The notes below the pieces were generated by a model. That model was not told the origin of the DNA. It did no database searches and saw only the letters and a program-made list of their open reading frames with translations. From positions 186,001 to 250,000 of the forward strand of contig NZ_LQQA01000030.1 of the NCBI RefSeq assembly GCF_002101965.1: a stretch of 64,000 nucleotides of DNA, in the 5' to 3' direction. Origin of the DNA: Mycolicibacterium wolinskyi (GTDB taxonomy: Bacteria > Actinomycetota > Actinomycetes > Mycobacteriales > Mycobacteriaceae). The position numbers and the translations under genes are program-made. Within the stretch, counting starts at the first letter, position 1. Each line of letters starts with the position of its first letter. Of this stretch, positions 17,868-25,487 are shown piece by piece.

Positions 17868-19354
17868 CGATCCGCGAGATATTCGACGCCGACACCGTGA
17901 CCGCTGAACAACGTGACTACGCGTTGCACCGGGCGATCAACGGCCTGCGCGAAGACGATCCGCTGCATTCGGCGTCGAAGCCGTTGATGGGTTGGCAGAA
18001 ACCGGTGCTGCTGGGGCTGCTGGCAGTCGTGATCGCGTTCGAAATATGGCGGCCGATGCAGACTGCGGTGGTCCTCATCGGATTGTGCACGCTGGCATAC
18101 CTTTTGACGTTGGGCGATCGCGTGTTGATCTTCAAGCGCGGCCTGGCGTCGCGGCCCATCGTCATCGGCGACGAGGCGGCCCGTGCGATACCTGACGAGG
18201 AGTTGCCGCCGTACACGATCCTGGTCCCGGCCTACAACGAGCCGGAGGTGGTGGCCGATCTCATCGGCGCGATGGATTCGCTGGAGTACCCGCGGGATCG
18301 GCTTCAGGTGCTGCTGTTGCTGGAGGCCGACGATCAGGTGACCATCGACGCCGCCAGGGCCTGCGGGGAATCCGACGTCATCACGATTCTGCTCGTGCCG
18401 CCCGCAGAACCGCGGACCAAACCGAAGGCGTGTAATTACGGCCTGCACTTCGCGACGGGCGACATCGTCACGATCTTCGACGCCGAAGATCTACCGGAGC
18501 CGCTGCAGTTGCGCCGCGTGGTCGCGGCGTTCCGTCAGCTTCCCGACGACGTGGCGTGTGTACAGGCAAAGCTCGTGTATCACAACGGTCACCAGAATCT
18601 GCTGACCGCGTGGTTCACCGCCGAGTACGCACTGTGGTTCGGGTATCTGCTGCCCGGCATGATGGTGAGCACTTCACCGATTCCCCTGGGTGGCACGTCC
18701 AATCACCTGCGTCGGGACATGCTGCAGCAGATCGGCGCGTGGGATCCGTTCAACGTCACCGAAGATGCCGATCTCGGGTTGCGGATCGCCGCGCACGGGT
18801 ACCACACCGCGGTCATCGACTCCTACACACTCGAAGAGGCCAACAGCGATGTGATCAATTGGATCCGGCAGCGGTCCCGGTGGTACAAGGGCTATCTGCA
18901 GACCTGGCTGGTGCACATCCGGCAGCCGGTGAAGTTGTACCGGACACTCGGGTTGCGCAGTTTCATCCGCTTCACGCTGGTGTTGGCGGGCACCCCGATC
19001 ATCGCGGTGCTCAACCTGCTGTTCTGGTTCATCACGGTGTTGTGGTTCCTGGGCCAACCGGCCGTCGTCGGCGAGGTGTTCCCGGCGCTCATCTATTTCC
19101 CGGCGCTCATCGCGATGATCATCGGCAACTTCACGGTCATGTACATGAACATGATCGCGCTGCGCGAGGACGACCGGTCGGATCTGCTGTTCGCCGCGCT
19201 GAGCGTACCGCTGTTCTGGTTGATGATGAGCATCGCTGCCGCCAAGGGCTGCTATCAGATGATTCGCCAACCATCGTTCTGGGAGAAGACGTTTCACGGT
19301 CTCGCCGAGCGTCCCGAGGACAAGGCCGCGCACGAGCAGATGGCGTCGACGTGA
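17864..19354 (+). CDS. Processive-type glycosyltransferase family 2 (cellulose-synthase-like, no PilZ)
   Basis: A 496-aa membrane synthase. After an N-terminal cytosolic segment and two helices, the GT-A domain (about residues 115-350) shows ILVPAYNEPEV, LLEADD, the DxD-type FDAEDLPEP, VTEDADLG and QRSRW, the D,D,TED,QxxRW set of processive synthases. Four or five C-terminal helices follow. There is no PilZ domain, so c-di-GMP control as in BcsA is unlikely. The N-terminal layout resembles proteins named XagB. It overlaps the genes on both sides (GTGA and TGATG). The polymer is unknown. Confidence 0.85.
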   Translation: MTIREIFDADTVTAEQRDYALHRAINGLREDDPLHSASKPLMGWQKPVLLGLLAVVIAFEIWRPMQTAVVLIGLCTLAYLLTLGDRVLIFKRGLASRPIVIGDEAARAIPDEELPPYTILVPAYNEPEVVADLIGAMDSLEYPRDRLQVLLLLEADDQVTIDAARACGESDVITILLVPPAEPRTKPKACNYGLHFATGDIVTIFDAEDLPEPLQLRRVVAAFRQLPDDVACVQAKLVYHNGHQNLLTAWFTAEYALWFGYLLPGMMVSTSPIPLGGTSNHLRRDMLQQIGAWDPFNVTEDADLGLRIAAHGYHTAVIDSYTLEEANSDVINWIRQRSRWYKGYLQTWLVHIRQPVKLYRTLGLRSFIRFTLVLAGTPIIAVLNLLFWFITVLWFLGQPAVVGEVFPALIYFPALIAMIIGNFTVMYMNMIALREDDRSDLLFAALSVPLFWLMMSIAAAKGCYQMIRQPSFWEKTFHGLAERPEDKAAHEQMAST

Positions 19355-21033
19355 TGTCTGCTGCACGCACACGGCCGGATTTCCGGCTGAAGGCGGCGAT
19401 CTTCTTCGCCTTCCTCGTCGTGTATCTCGCGGTGGGGTACTGGCTGCAGATTCAGCACGCGTTCATCATGGGCGACACGCTGTCGCGAGTCGCGGCCACG
19501 CAGTCGGTGTTGTTCAGCCGCGATCCGCACCTCGCCGCGCTGGGCTTCATCTTCACGCCCGTCGCAGCCATGGTGCAGATACCGGCGATCGCGTTCAGCG
19601 CGGTGTGGCCCCACATCACCACCTACGCGTATTCCGGCACGATCATGTCGGCGGCGTTCATGGCGGGGGCCGCCGTGCAGATCTTGAGCATGGGCATCGA
19701 TCGTGGTCTGCCGCGGGCATATTCGGTGACCATCACGCTGTTGTTCGCGCTCAACCCGATGATCGTCTTCTACGGCTCCAACGGGATGAGCGAGGCGCCG
19801 TTCATCTTCTTCATGGCATGGGCGGTGCGCCGGCTCATCATGTGGATGGTCGACGATGACGTGCACCATCTCGTCGCGGCAGGCGGTATCGCGATGGGGC
19901 TGGCCTATCTGACCCGCTACGACGCTGCGGCCTCGATCGGCGCCGCCGGATTGCTGGTCGGCATCACCACCTACCTGCGGGCCAAACCGCCGCCCCGCTT
20001 GCGTCGCGCCTTCCTGGACCTGTTGATCGTGAGCGGTCCCGGCTTCCTGGCGTTCCTCGGCTGGGCCGCGGCCGGGTGGCTGATCACCGGTGAGGCGTTC
20101 GCACAGTTCACCTCGCAATACGGCAACACCGCGATACTCGAGCAATCCGGGCAGACGGCACCGAACTTCGCCGATGGGCTGCGATTCGCGCTCATCTGCG
20201 TCATGTTGCTCGCACCGACGCTGATCCCGCTCGCGCTCTGGGTCACCATGCAGCGGTGGGGCAAACCGAACTGGCAGGTGCTGATCGTGCCGGTGGCGAT
20301 GTTCGGTGCGGTGTTGGCGTTTCAGGCCTACAGCTACGCCGCCGGATCGACGTTCCCGTTCCTGCGGTTCTTCATCATCGCGATACCGATGACCGCTTGC
20401 CTGGCGATGCTCGCGGTTCCCGACGGAGTGTTCGTCACACCGACACGCCGCGGCAAGTACGCACCGCTCGTGAGTGCCGAAGCGCCCCGGCGTCATTCGG
20501 CGGCGCGGTATGTGGCCGTTGCCGCGACCGTCGCGATCGGTATTCCGGTGACGGTGATAGGCATGGCTCAACCCGATTACGCACCACAGGAATACGGTCT
20601 GGGCGCGGTGCTCTCGCCAGACCCGGACAACGTGACCGAACGCAAGGCCACCGAGCATCGGATCGCGCGCACGTTCGGCACGGAACGAAAGATCGCCGAG
20701 TATCTCGACACGCTCGATCTGCCGGACAGTTCGGTGATCACCGATACGGTCTACGGGTTCGGCATTCTCGCAGCGTCGAGCCGGCCGCGGATGTTTATCA
20801 TCCCGTCCGATCCGGATTTCACCGAGTTGCTCAACGATCCGAGCGGCAACGGGATCGAGTACCTGCTGGCCGTCCCGCCGATCGGCCGCGGCACCTCCGA
20901 TGCGCTCAATCTCCGTTATCCGACGCTCTACGACACCGGGGCCGAAGTCGCCACCCTGGAACTGGAGATACCCAACGATGGTGACGGCCAGCCGGATTGG
21001 CGTCTGTACCGGGTAAACGAACCGGTTGGTTGA
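19354..21033 (+). CDS. Polytopic GT-C-like glycosyltransferase or membrane protein
   Basis: A 559-aa protein with about ten membrane helices in residues 12-415 and a C-terminal soluble part. HAFIMGDTLSRVAATQSVLF resembles the first loop of GT-C enzymes, where an acidic residue is catalytic, and YLTRYDAAASIGAAG continues the pattern. GT-C enzymes use polyprenyl-phosphate sugars outside the membrane. Its ATG overlaps the GT2 stop, so it probably acts in the same pathway. It is followed by a terminator hairpin at 21044. The GT-C assignment is tentative. Confidence 0.6.
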   Translation: MSAARTRPDFRLKAAIFFAFLVVYLAVGYWLQIQHAFIMGDTLSRVAATQSVLFSRDPHLAALGFIFTPVAAMVQIPAIAFSAVWPHITTYAYSGTIMSAAFMAGAAVQILSMGIDRGLPRAYSVTITLLFALNPMIVFYGSNGMSEAPFIFFMAWAVRRLIMWMVDDDVHHLVAAGGIAMGLAYLTRYDAAASIGAAGLLVGITTYLRAKPPPRLRRAFLDLLIVSGPGFLAFLGWAAAGWLITGEAFAQFTSQYGNTAILEQSGQTAPNFADGLRFALICVMLLAPTLIPLALWVTMQRWGKPNWQVLIVPVAMFGAVLAFQAYSYAAGSTFPFLRFFIIAIPMTACLAMLAVPDGVFVTPTRRGKYAPLVSAEAPRRHSAARYVAVAATVAIGIPVTVIGMAQPDYAPQEYGLGAVLSPDPDNVTERKATEHRIARTFGTERKIAEYLDTLDLPDSSVITDTVYGFGILAASSRPRMFIIPSDPDFTELLNDPSGNGIEYLLAVPPIGRGTSDALNLRYPTLYDTGAEVATLELEIPNDGDGQPDWRLYRVNEPVG

Positions 21034-21043
21034 CGGCCTCCTG

Positions 21044-21105
21044 CGCGAACAGACGCTTGGGTACCCGAAATTCATTGCTTTGGGGTACCCACGCGTCTGC
21101 TCGCG
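21044..21105. terminator. Repeat-family terminator hairpin, copy 1
   Basis: Outer arms CGCGAACAGACGC and GCGTCTGCTCGCG, inner arms TTGGGTACCC / GGGGTACCCA, loop about 15 nt. It lies 10 bp after the GT-C-like gene. The outer arms recur at 24640-24694 and 52162-52223 with different inner arms. The pattern resembles the conserved-sequence mycobacterial terminator family called TRIT. Confidence 0.75.
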
Positions 21106-21178
21106 ATGAGATAACAATTGACGGGCAATACGCAATTGTCGGCAAAATTCTGCATTCAAATCGGCATAATCCGCTTGT

Positions 21179-23284
21179 ATGGAACCTGTCTCAGATACGA
21201 ATCGAAATCAGGCCATCGACGCAGGCCAGGGAGAGCACGGGCAGCTATCCAGACGAAAAGCATTGAGCAGCTTGGCCGTTCTCGGTGTGGGCACCGCGGC
21301 GGTATCGAGTGTGCTGGCCGCCTGTGACAGCAACGGCGCCGATGGCGGGGGTGCCGATGGCGGCGGCGCGTTGACTACCGACAACAAGCCCAAGGGTGCC
21401 ACCGAGGCGACAAAAGCAGCTAACCAGAAGGTGCTCGACACCCTGCCGTTCAACGACAAAGCTGATTTCGATGACGCCAAGCGGGGACTCGTAGCCCGTC
21501 CCGACACGCTCACGATCAAAGATGCCGACGGCAACGTCGTCTGGGACCTTGAGGAGTACAAGAAGTACATCGCAGCCGACAAACCGGCGCCGGACACCGT
21601 CAACCCGAGCCTCTGGCGCAACGCGCAACTGAACATGGAATACGGGCTTTTCGAGGTGGTCCCGGACCGGATCTATCAAGTGCGCGGCTACGACCTGTCC
21701 AACGTCACGTTCATCCAGGGCGACACCGGATGGATCGTCATGGACACCGCGATCTCGCCCGAGACGGCCAAAGCGGCACTGGACCTGGCCAACCAGCATC
21801 GTGGCAGCAGGCCGGTTCTCGCGGTCGTTCACAGCCATTCGCACGTCGATCACTACGGCGGCGTACGAGGCATCGTGTCTCAAGCCGACGTCGACTCGGG
21901 CAAGGTGAAAATCATTGCACCACAAGCTTTTGTCGAGGACGCCGTCAGCGAGAACGTCATCGCAGGCAATGCCATGTCCCGACGCGCGATCTACATGTAC
22001 GGTGCCCTGTTGCCGCGCAATCCGCAGGGCGGGGTGAACGGTGGCCTGGGGCAGACGGTGTCGACCGGTGTTCCGACGATGATCATCCCGACCGACATCA
22101 TCAGCACAACCGGCACGAAGATGACCATCGATGGTGTCGACATGGAATTCCAGATGACACCGGGCACCGAAGCGCCGACCGAGATGAACACGTTCTTCCC
22201 GCAGTTCAAGGCCATGTGGATGGCGGAGAACACCACCAATACCATGCACAATCTGCTGACGTTGCGGGGCGCACAGGTGCGTGATGCCCGCGTCTGGGCC
22301 AGTTTCCTCGACGAAACGATCCGCACGTACGGCCCGAACACCGAGGTGAAGTTTCAGAGCCACCACTGGCCGAAGTGGGGCAATGCCAACATCATCGACT
22401 ACTGGAAGCGCCAGCGCGACATGTACAAGTACATGCACGACCAGTCGGTCCGGTTGATGAACCAAGGCTATGTCGGGTCCGAGATTGCCGAGGAGATCCA
22501 GTTCCCGCCCGAGCTCAACAACTTTTGGCCCGACCGCGGCTACTACGGCACACTCAAACACAACTCGCGAGCCGTCTATCAGCGGTATATGGGTTGGTAT
22601 GACGGCAACCCGTCAGATCTCGACGACCTGCCACCGCAAGAAGCTGCCAAGAAGTACGTCGAGTACATGGGCGGCGAGGAAGCGATCCTGGAAAAGGCCA
22701 AGAACGACTTCGACAACGGCAACTATCGGTGGACCGCGATGGTGCTCAAGCACGTCGTGTTCGCCAATCCCGACAGTGTGCATGGAAAGAACCTGCTGGC
22801 CGACAGCTATGAACAGATGGGTTACCAAGCCGAATCCGGACCCTGGCGTTCGGTGTATCTGCAGGGCGCCTATGAACTGCGAAACGGTGTGCCAGATGCG
22901 GGCGGCACGGACACCGCGAGCCCGGACACCATCAACGCCATGCCTCCGGAAATGATGTTCGACTACTTGGGCGTGCGGCTCAACGGCCCGAAGGCCGCTG
23001 GCAAGAACATCACGCTCAACGTGGACTTCACCGACTTGCGCAAGGTTTATGGGCTCACTGTGGAGAACGGTGTGCTCAACTACGCGCCTCAACCGATACC
23101 GAACGCCAACGCGAACCTCAAGCTCACCAAGGCGACCATGAACCAGATTCAGATGGGTGAGTTGAAGCTCACGGACGGCATCGACCAGAACAAGGTGACG
23201 CTGGAGGGCAACCGTCAATCAGTCGAAGAGTTCGTCGGTCTGCTCGACACCTTCCCGTTCTGGTTTAACATCGTGACGCCTTGA
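21179..23284 (+). CDS. Tat-exported lipoprotein alkylsulfatase (SdsA1/BDS1-like)
   Basis: A 701-aa sulfatase of the metallo-beta-lactamase type. LSRRKALSSLAVLGVG is a twin-arginine signal and LAAC a lipobox, so it is probably folded in the cytosol, exported and lipid-anchored. HSHSHVDHYGG (about residues 218-228) binds the Zn pair; MAENTTNTMHNLLTLRGAQV and the FQSHHWPKWGN segment are typical of SdsA1. A dimerisation domain (about 440-560) and a C-terminal SCP2-like domain follow. It would release sulfate from alkyl sulfates. An IS element sits 26 bp after its stop. Confidence 0.88.
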   Translation: MEPVSDTNRNQAIDAGQGEHGQLSRRKALSSLAVLGVGTAAVSSVLAACDSNGADGGGADGGGALTTDNKPKGATEATKAANQKVLDTLPFNDKADFDDAKRGLVARPDTLTIKDADGNVVWDLEEYKKYIAADKPAPDTVNPSLWRNAQLNMEYGLFEVVPDRIYQVRGYDLSNVTFIQGDTGWIVMDTAISPETAKAALDLANQHRGSRPVLAVVHSHSHVDHYGGVRGIVSQADVDSGKVKIIAPQAFVEDAVSENVIAGNAMSRRAIYMYGALLPRNPQGGVNGGLGQTVSTGVPTMIIPTDIISTTGTKMTIDGVDMEFQMTPGTEAPTEMNTFFPQFKAMWMAENTTNTMHNLLTLRGAQVRDARVWASFLDETIRTYGPNTEVKFQSHHWPKWGNANIIDYWKRQRDMYKYMHDQSVRLMNQGYVGSEIAEEIQFPPELNNFWPDRGYYGTLKHNSRAVYQRYMGWYDGNPSDLDDLPPQEAAKKYVEYMGGEEAILEKAKNDFDNGNYRWTAMVLKHVVFANPDSVHGKNLLADSYEQMGYQAESGPWRSVYLQGAYELRNGVPDAGGTDTASPDTINAMPPEMMFDYLGVRLNGPKAAGKNITLNVDFTDLRKVYGLTVENGVLNYAPQPIPNANANLKLTKATMNQIQMGELKLTDGIDQNKVTLEGNRQSVEEFVGLLDTFPFWFNIVTP

Positions 23285-23300
23285 GCGAGCGCCGGTTTCC

Positions 23301-23312
23301 GGCGAACAATAG
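23301..23312. repeat. Orphaned outer arm of the terminator split by the IS element
   Basis: GGCGAACAATAG, 16 bp after the alkylsulfatase stop, abuts the IS end. Joined to the sequence that resumes at 24641, it completes a hairpin with the right arm ending TGTTCGCG at 24694. Two or three unpaired bases remain at the junction. Confidence 0.6.
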
Positions 23313-23320
23313 CTCCTATG

Positions 23321-24376
23321 TCAAGCGGCAGCTGATTGTTGGGTGTGGTGTGGGATTTGGCGGTCGGTGAGCAGGGCTTGGTAGACGCGGCGGCTGATGC
23401 GGCGTTTGAGGCAGCGTCGGGCTTTGGCCTTAGTTTTACCCTCGGCGATCAGCCGGTGATAGTAGGTATGGCCTTGGCTACCTTCCATCCGGGCCTGGGT
23501 GACGGCGATGCGGTGGATGGCGGTGTTGAGTTGGCGGTTGCCTGAGCGGCTTAACCGCATTTGGCCGGCGTTGGCGCCCGACCATGCCGGGATGGGTGCC
23601 ACGCCGGCATGGCAGGCGAAGGCGGCCTCGCTGGTGAACCGTTCGATGCCGGCGGCCTCGCCGACGATCTTGGCCGCGGTCAGCTCCGCGCAGCCGTCGA
23701 TGGCCAGCAGTGTGGGAGCGAGGTCGCGGATGCGGGCGGCGAGGCGCTTTTCGAGGGCGTTGATCTCAGCGGTGAGTCGGATGATGTCGGCCAGCTCGTC
23801 ACGCGCGATCTCGGCGATGAGCCCGGCAAGGGTCTGCAGCCAGTCCTGTAGGGCTTGCTGGTGTGTGGTCAATTTGAGCTTGCGGGCGGCTGGGGCCTGC
23901 TCGGGGTCGAGTTCATGGACATGCCAGCGCAGTCGATTGATCGCCGAGGTGCGTTGCGCGACAAGGATATCGCGGCGGTCGGTGAGCAGCTTGAGCTCGC
24001 GTGAGGTCTCGTCATGGCAGGCCACTGGAAGGTCGGGTTCACGCAACACCGCCCGCGCGACCGCCTCGGCATCGATGGGATCGGACTTGCCCCGGGTGCG
24101 TGCGGACTTGCGTGTCTGGGCTGAGAGTTTGGTGGGTACCCGCACCACCTTCTGCCCGCCACCAAGCAGGTCACGTTCGAGCCGTGCCGACATGTTGCGG
24201 CAGTCCTCGATACCCCAGATCAGATCCGTGCCGAACAGTTCGCGTGCCCATATCAACGCCGCCTGGTGGCCCTCGGTGGTGGCCTTGACGGTCTTTTCGC
24301 CCAGCCGCCGGCCCACCTCGTTGACGGCGACAAAGGTGTGTGAGCGCTTGTGCACATCGGCGCCAACAACAATCAT
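23321..24376 (-). CDS. IS110-family transposase (DEDD/Ser recombinase)
   Basis: A 351-aa transposase. The RuvC-like domain has D7 (GADVHKRSHTF), E57 (IEDCRN), D99 and D102 (SDPIDAEAVARAV), the DEDD set. A coiled-coil-like middle (QQALQDWLQTLAGLIAE) is followed by the C-terminal domain with MRLSRSGNRQLNTAIHR, which carries the nucleophilic Ser of IS110 enzymes. ATG 24376 is preceded by AGGAGG with 8-nt spacing; the longer frame to 24457 would run over the RNA region. The frame is intact, so the element may be active. Confidence 0.92.
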   Translation of the reverse strand: MIVVGADVHKRSHTFVAVNEVGRRLGEKTVKATTEGHQAALIWARELFGTDLIWGIEDCRNMSARLERDLLGGGQKVVRVPTKLSAQTRKSARTRGKSDPIDAEAVARAVLREPDLPVACHDETSRELKLLTDRRDILVAQRTSAINRLRWHVHELDPEQAPAARKLKLTTHQQALQDWLQTLAGLIAEIARDELADIIRLTAEINALEKRLAARIRDLAPTLLAIDGCAELTAAKIVGEAAGIERFTSEAAFACHAGVAPIPAWSGANAGQMRLSRSGNRQLNTAIHRIAVTQARMEGSQGHTYYHRLIAEGKTKAKARRCLKRRISRRVYQALLTDRQIPHHTQQSAAA

Positions 24377-24409
24377 GAGAGTTGCCTCCTTCGCTCTGTG
24401 GAGAGGGTG

Positions 24410-24600
24410 TTGAGGTTGGACCGGTCGGCCGACACATCTCAGTCGGGGCGATGCCACGCTCCTATCAAGTCAGGTCGGCCGGTCCGTCTCACCTGATGCC
24501 GGCACTACTGCTCAACGCCAACCCCGAGGGCGACAGACGCGTAGGGAGCCAGACACCAGGTGAAACGTAACCAACCACCGCGCCACAGCGGCTGTCACCC
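24410..24600 (-). ncRNA. Predicted IS110 bridge RNA (target and donor loops decoded)
   Basis: Read on the transposase strand, two stem-enclosed internal loops appear. Loop 1 is closed by TCACCTG/CAGGTGA (24557-24563 with 24489-24495). It holds CCTACGCGTCT (24545-24535), identical to the left target plus core, and GAGCAGTAG (24513-24505), which pairs with core plus right target CTATTGTTC with two G-T wobbles. Loop 2 is closed by GGCCGAC/GTCGGCC (24480-24474 with 24433-24427). It holds ATAGGAGC (24465-24458), identical to the right end, and ACTGAG (24443-24438), complementary to the left end CTCAGT. The order, target loop then donor loop, is that known for IS110 bridge RNAs. Confidence 0.8.
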
Positions 24601-24639
24601 AGACCCGCCGTAAACCCGGCACACTCACAATGACACTGA

Positions 24640-24694
24640 GACGCGTAGGTACCCAGAAATCGTCGATTTCGGGTACCTACGTGTCTGTTCGCGA
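24640..24694. terminator. Repeat-family terminator hairpin, copy 2 (left arm cut by the IS)
   Basis: GACGCGTAGGTACCC pairs with GGGTACCTACGTGTC, with an inner GAAAT/ATTTC stem and CG-rich loop, followed by TGTTCGCG. The complementary outer GCGAACA is missing here and is found on the far side of the IS at 23302-23308. Before the insertion this was the shared terminator of the convergent alkylsulfatase and FAS1 genes. Confidence 0.7.
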
Positions 24695-24711
24695 GTAGAG
24701 GTGGCGGCCGG

Positions 24712-25377
24712 TTATGCCGGGGGCATCAGCACGGTGTCGATCAGGTAGACGGTCGCGTTCGCGGTGCGCACCCCGCCGCACACCACACCCGCGTCGTTGA
24801 CCTTGAGCGCGTCGCCCGAGCCGGTGACGTTCACGGTCGCGCCCTGCACGGTCTGATGGCTGCCGACCACCTTGGCCGGGCTGGCCTGACCCGGCACGAC
24901 GTGGTAGGTCAGGATTTTCGTGAGGGTGGCGGAATCGGTCTTGAGCGATTCGATCGTCGCCGGATCGATCTTCGCGAATGCGTCGTCGGTCGGTGCGAAC
25001 ACCGTGAACTCACCGCCGTTGAGGGTGTCGACCAGGTTCACGTTCGGGTTCAACTTGCCCGACACCGCCGAGGTCAGGGTGGTCAGCAGCGGGTTGTTCG
25101 ACGCCGCGACGGTCACCGGGTCCTGGGCCATGCCGGTCACCGAACCCGGCCCCGACGGCACCTGCTCGGCGTACCCCGCGCACCCGGGCCCGACGAGGTC
25201 GGCAGCCGGATCGACCGGGGCGGCCGGCTCGTTCGACATCGGTGCGACCGCGCTCGTGGTCGATTCCACCTGCGGCGCCGGCCGGGCGGTCTCACTCGAC
25301 GAGCAGGCTGACAGGCCCAGCGCGGCTGCCGCGGCGAACCCGGCCAGCACGCCGGCGGATTTCTGAATGTTTCGCAT
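24712..25377 (-). CDS. FAS1-domain lipoprotein, MPT83/MPT70 type
   Basis: A 221-aa surface lipoprotein. The signal peptide ends in lipobox LSAC; a Pro/Ala/Ser-rich linker follows, then one FAS1 domain (about residues 85-221) with FTVFAPTDDAFAKI and LTYHVVPG. MPT83 and MPT70 are secreted or surface antigens of tuberculosis-complex bacteria that flank dipZ; this gene is divergent from dipZ, which supports the assignment. ATG 25377 is preceded by GGGAGTGGAA; an in-frame GTG lies two codons upstream. A perfect SigK-type promoter lies 40 nt upstream of the start. Confidence 0.85.
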   Translation of the reverse strand: MRNIQKSAGVLAGFAAAAALGLSACSSSETARPAPQVESTTSAVAPMSNEPAAPVDPAADLVGPGCAGYAEQVPSGPGSVTGMAQDPVTVAASNNPLLTTLTSAVSGKLNPNVNLVDTLNGGEFTVFAPTDDAFAKIDPATIESLKTDSATLTKILTYHVVPGQASPAKVVGSHQTVQGATVNVTGSGDALKVNDAGVVCGGVRTANATVYLIDTVLMPPA

Positions 25378-25423
25378 TTCCACTCCCTGTGTCGGCGACA
25401 GCGGTTGCCGTCGTCTACCGGGT

Positions 25424-25450
25424 ATTCGGAGTGGTCTGCGTCATGGATGG
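25424..25450 (-). promoter_or_regulatory. SigK-type promoter of the FAS1 lipoprotein gene
   Basis: On the minus strand CCATCC (25450-25445), 16 bp, CGAAT (25428-25424). This matches the M. tuberculosis SigK consensus exactly. The start site should be near 25417, giving a leader of about 40 nt. Confidence 0.75.
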
Positions 25451-25453
25451 GAG

Positions 25454-25480
25454 CAATCCTTACGGGGACCGGTTCCGAAT
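25454..25480 (+). promoter_or_regulatory. SigK-type promoter of dipZ
   Basis: CAATCC (25454-25459), 16 bp, CGAAT (25476-25480): one mismatch from the SigK consensus. It is back-to-back with the FAS1 promoter, 3 bp between the -35 elements. The predicted start at 25487-25488 coincides with the dipZ ATG, so the transcript would be leaderless. Confidence 0.7.
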
Positions 25481-25487
25481 ACCGAGC

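Larger units (their letters stand above)
23311..24640 (-). mobile_element. IS110-family insertion sequence (about 1.33 kb)
   Basis: The element is bounded by a 2-bp core, CT on the transposase strand (AG at 23311-23312 and 24639-24640). It has one transposase gene ending 8 nt from one boundary and 263 nt of non-coding sequence at the other. There are no terminal inverted repeats, as usual for IS110. The boundaries were deduced from two independent facts: outside them the flanks rejoin into a terminator hairpin, and the non-coding end carries segments matching both flanks and both ends up to and including the CT core. Confidence 0.85.

Noticed and set aside
17864..19354. c-di-GMP-regulated bacterial cellulose synthase (BcsA)
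   Set aside because: There is no PilZ domain after the catalytic domain and no bcsZ or bcsC nearby; only the GT2 core and a BcsB-like partner are supported.
19294..21159. Long minus-strand frames opposite real genes (for example 621 codons opposite the GT-C-like gene)
   Set aside because: They are antisense shadows common in DNA with GC-rich third positions; composition is Arg/Gly/His-rich and no domain is recognisable.
24458..24465. GCTCCTAT repeat as the left boundary of the IS element
   Set aside because: It copies the right end of the IS (23312-23319), but using it as a boundary would give a 1.15-kb element without an RNA region and would not restore the split hairpin. It is better explained as a donor guide of the bridge RNA.
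25443..25487. ATG at 25443 as the dipZ start
   Set aside because: It lies upstream of the SigK-type -35/-10 pair, so it would not be on the transcript; the ATG at 25488 coincides with the expected start site.
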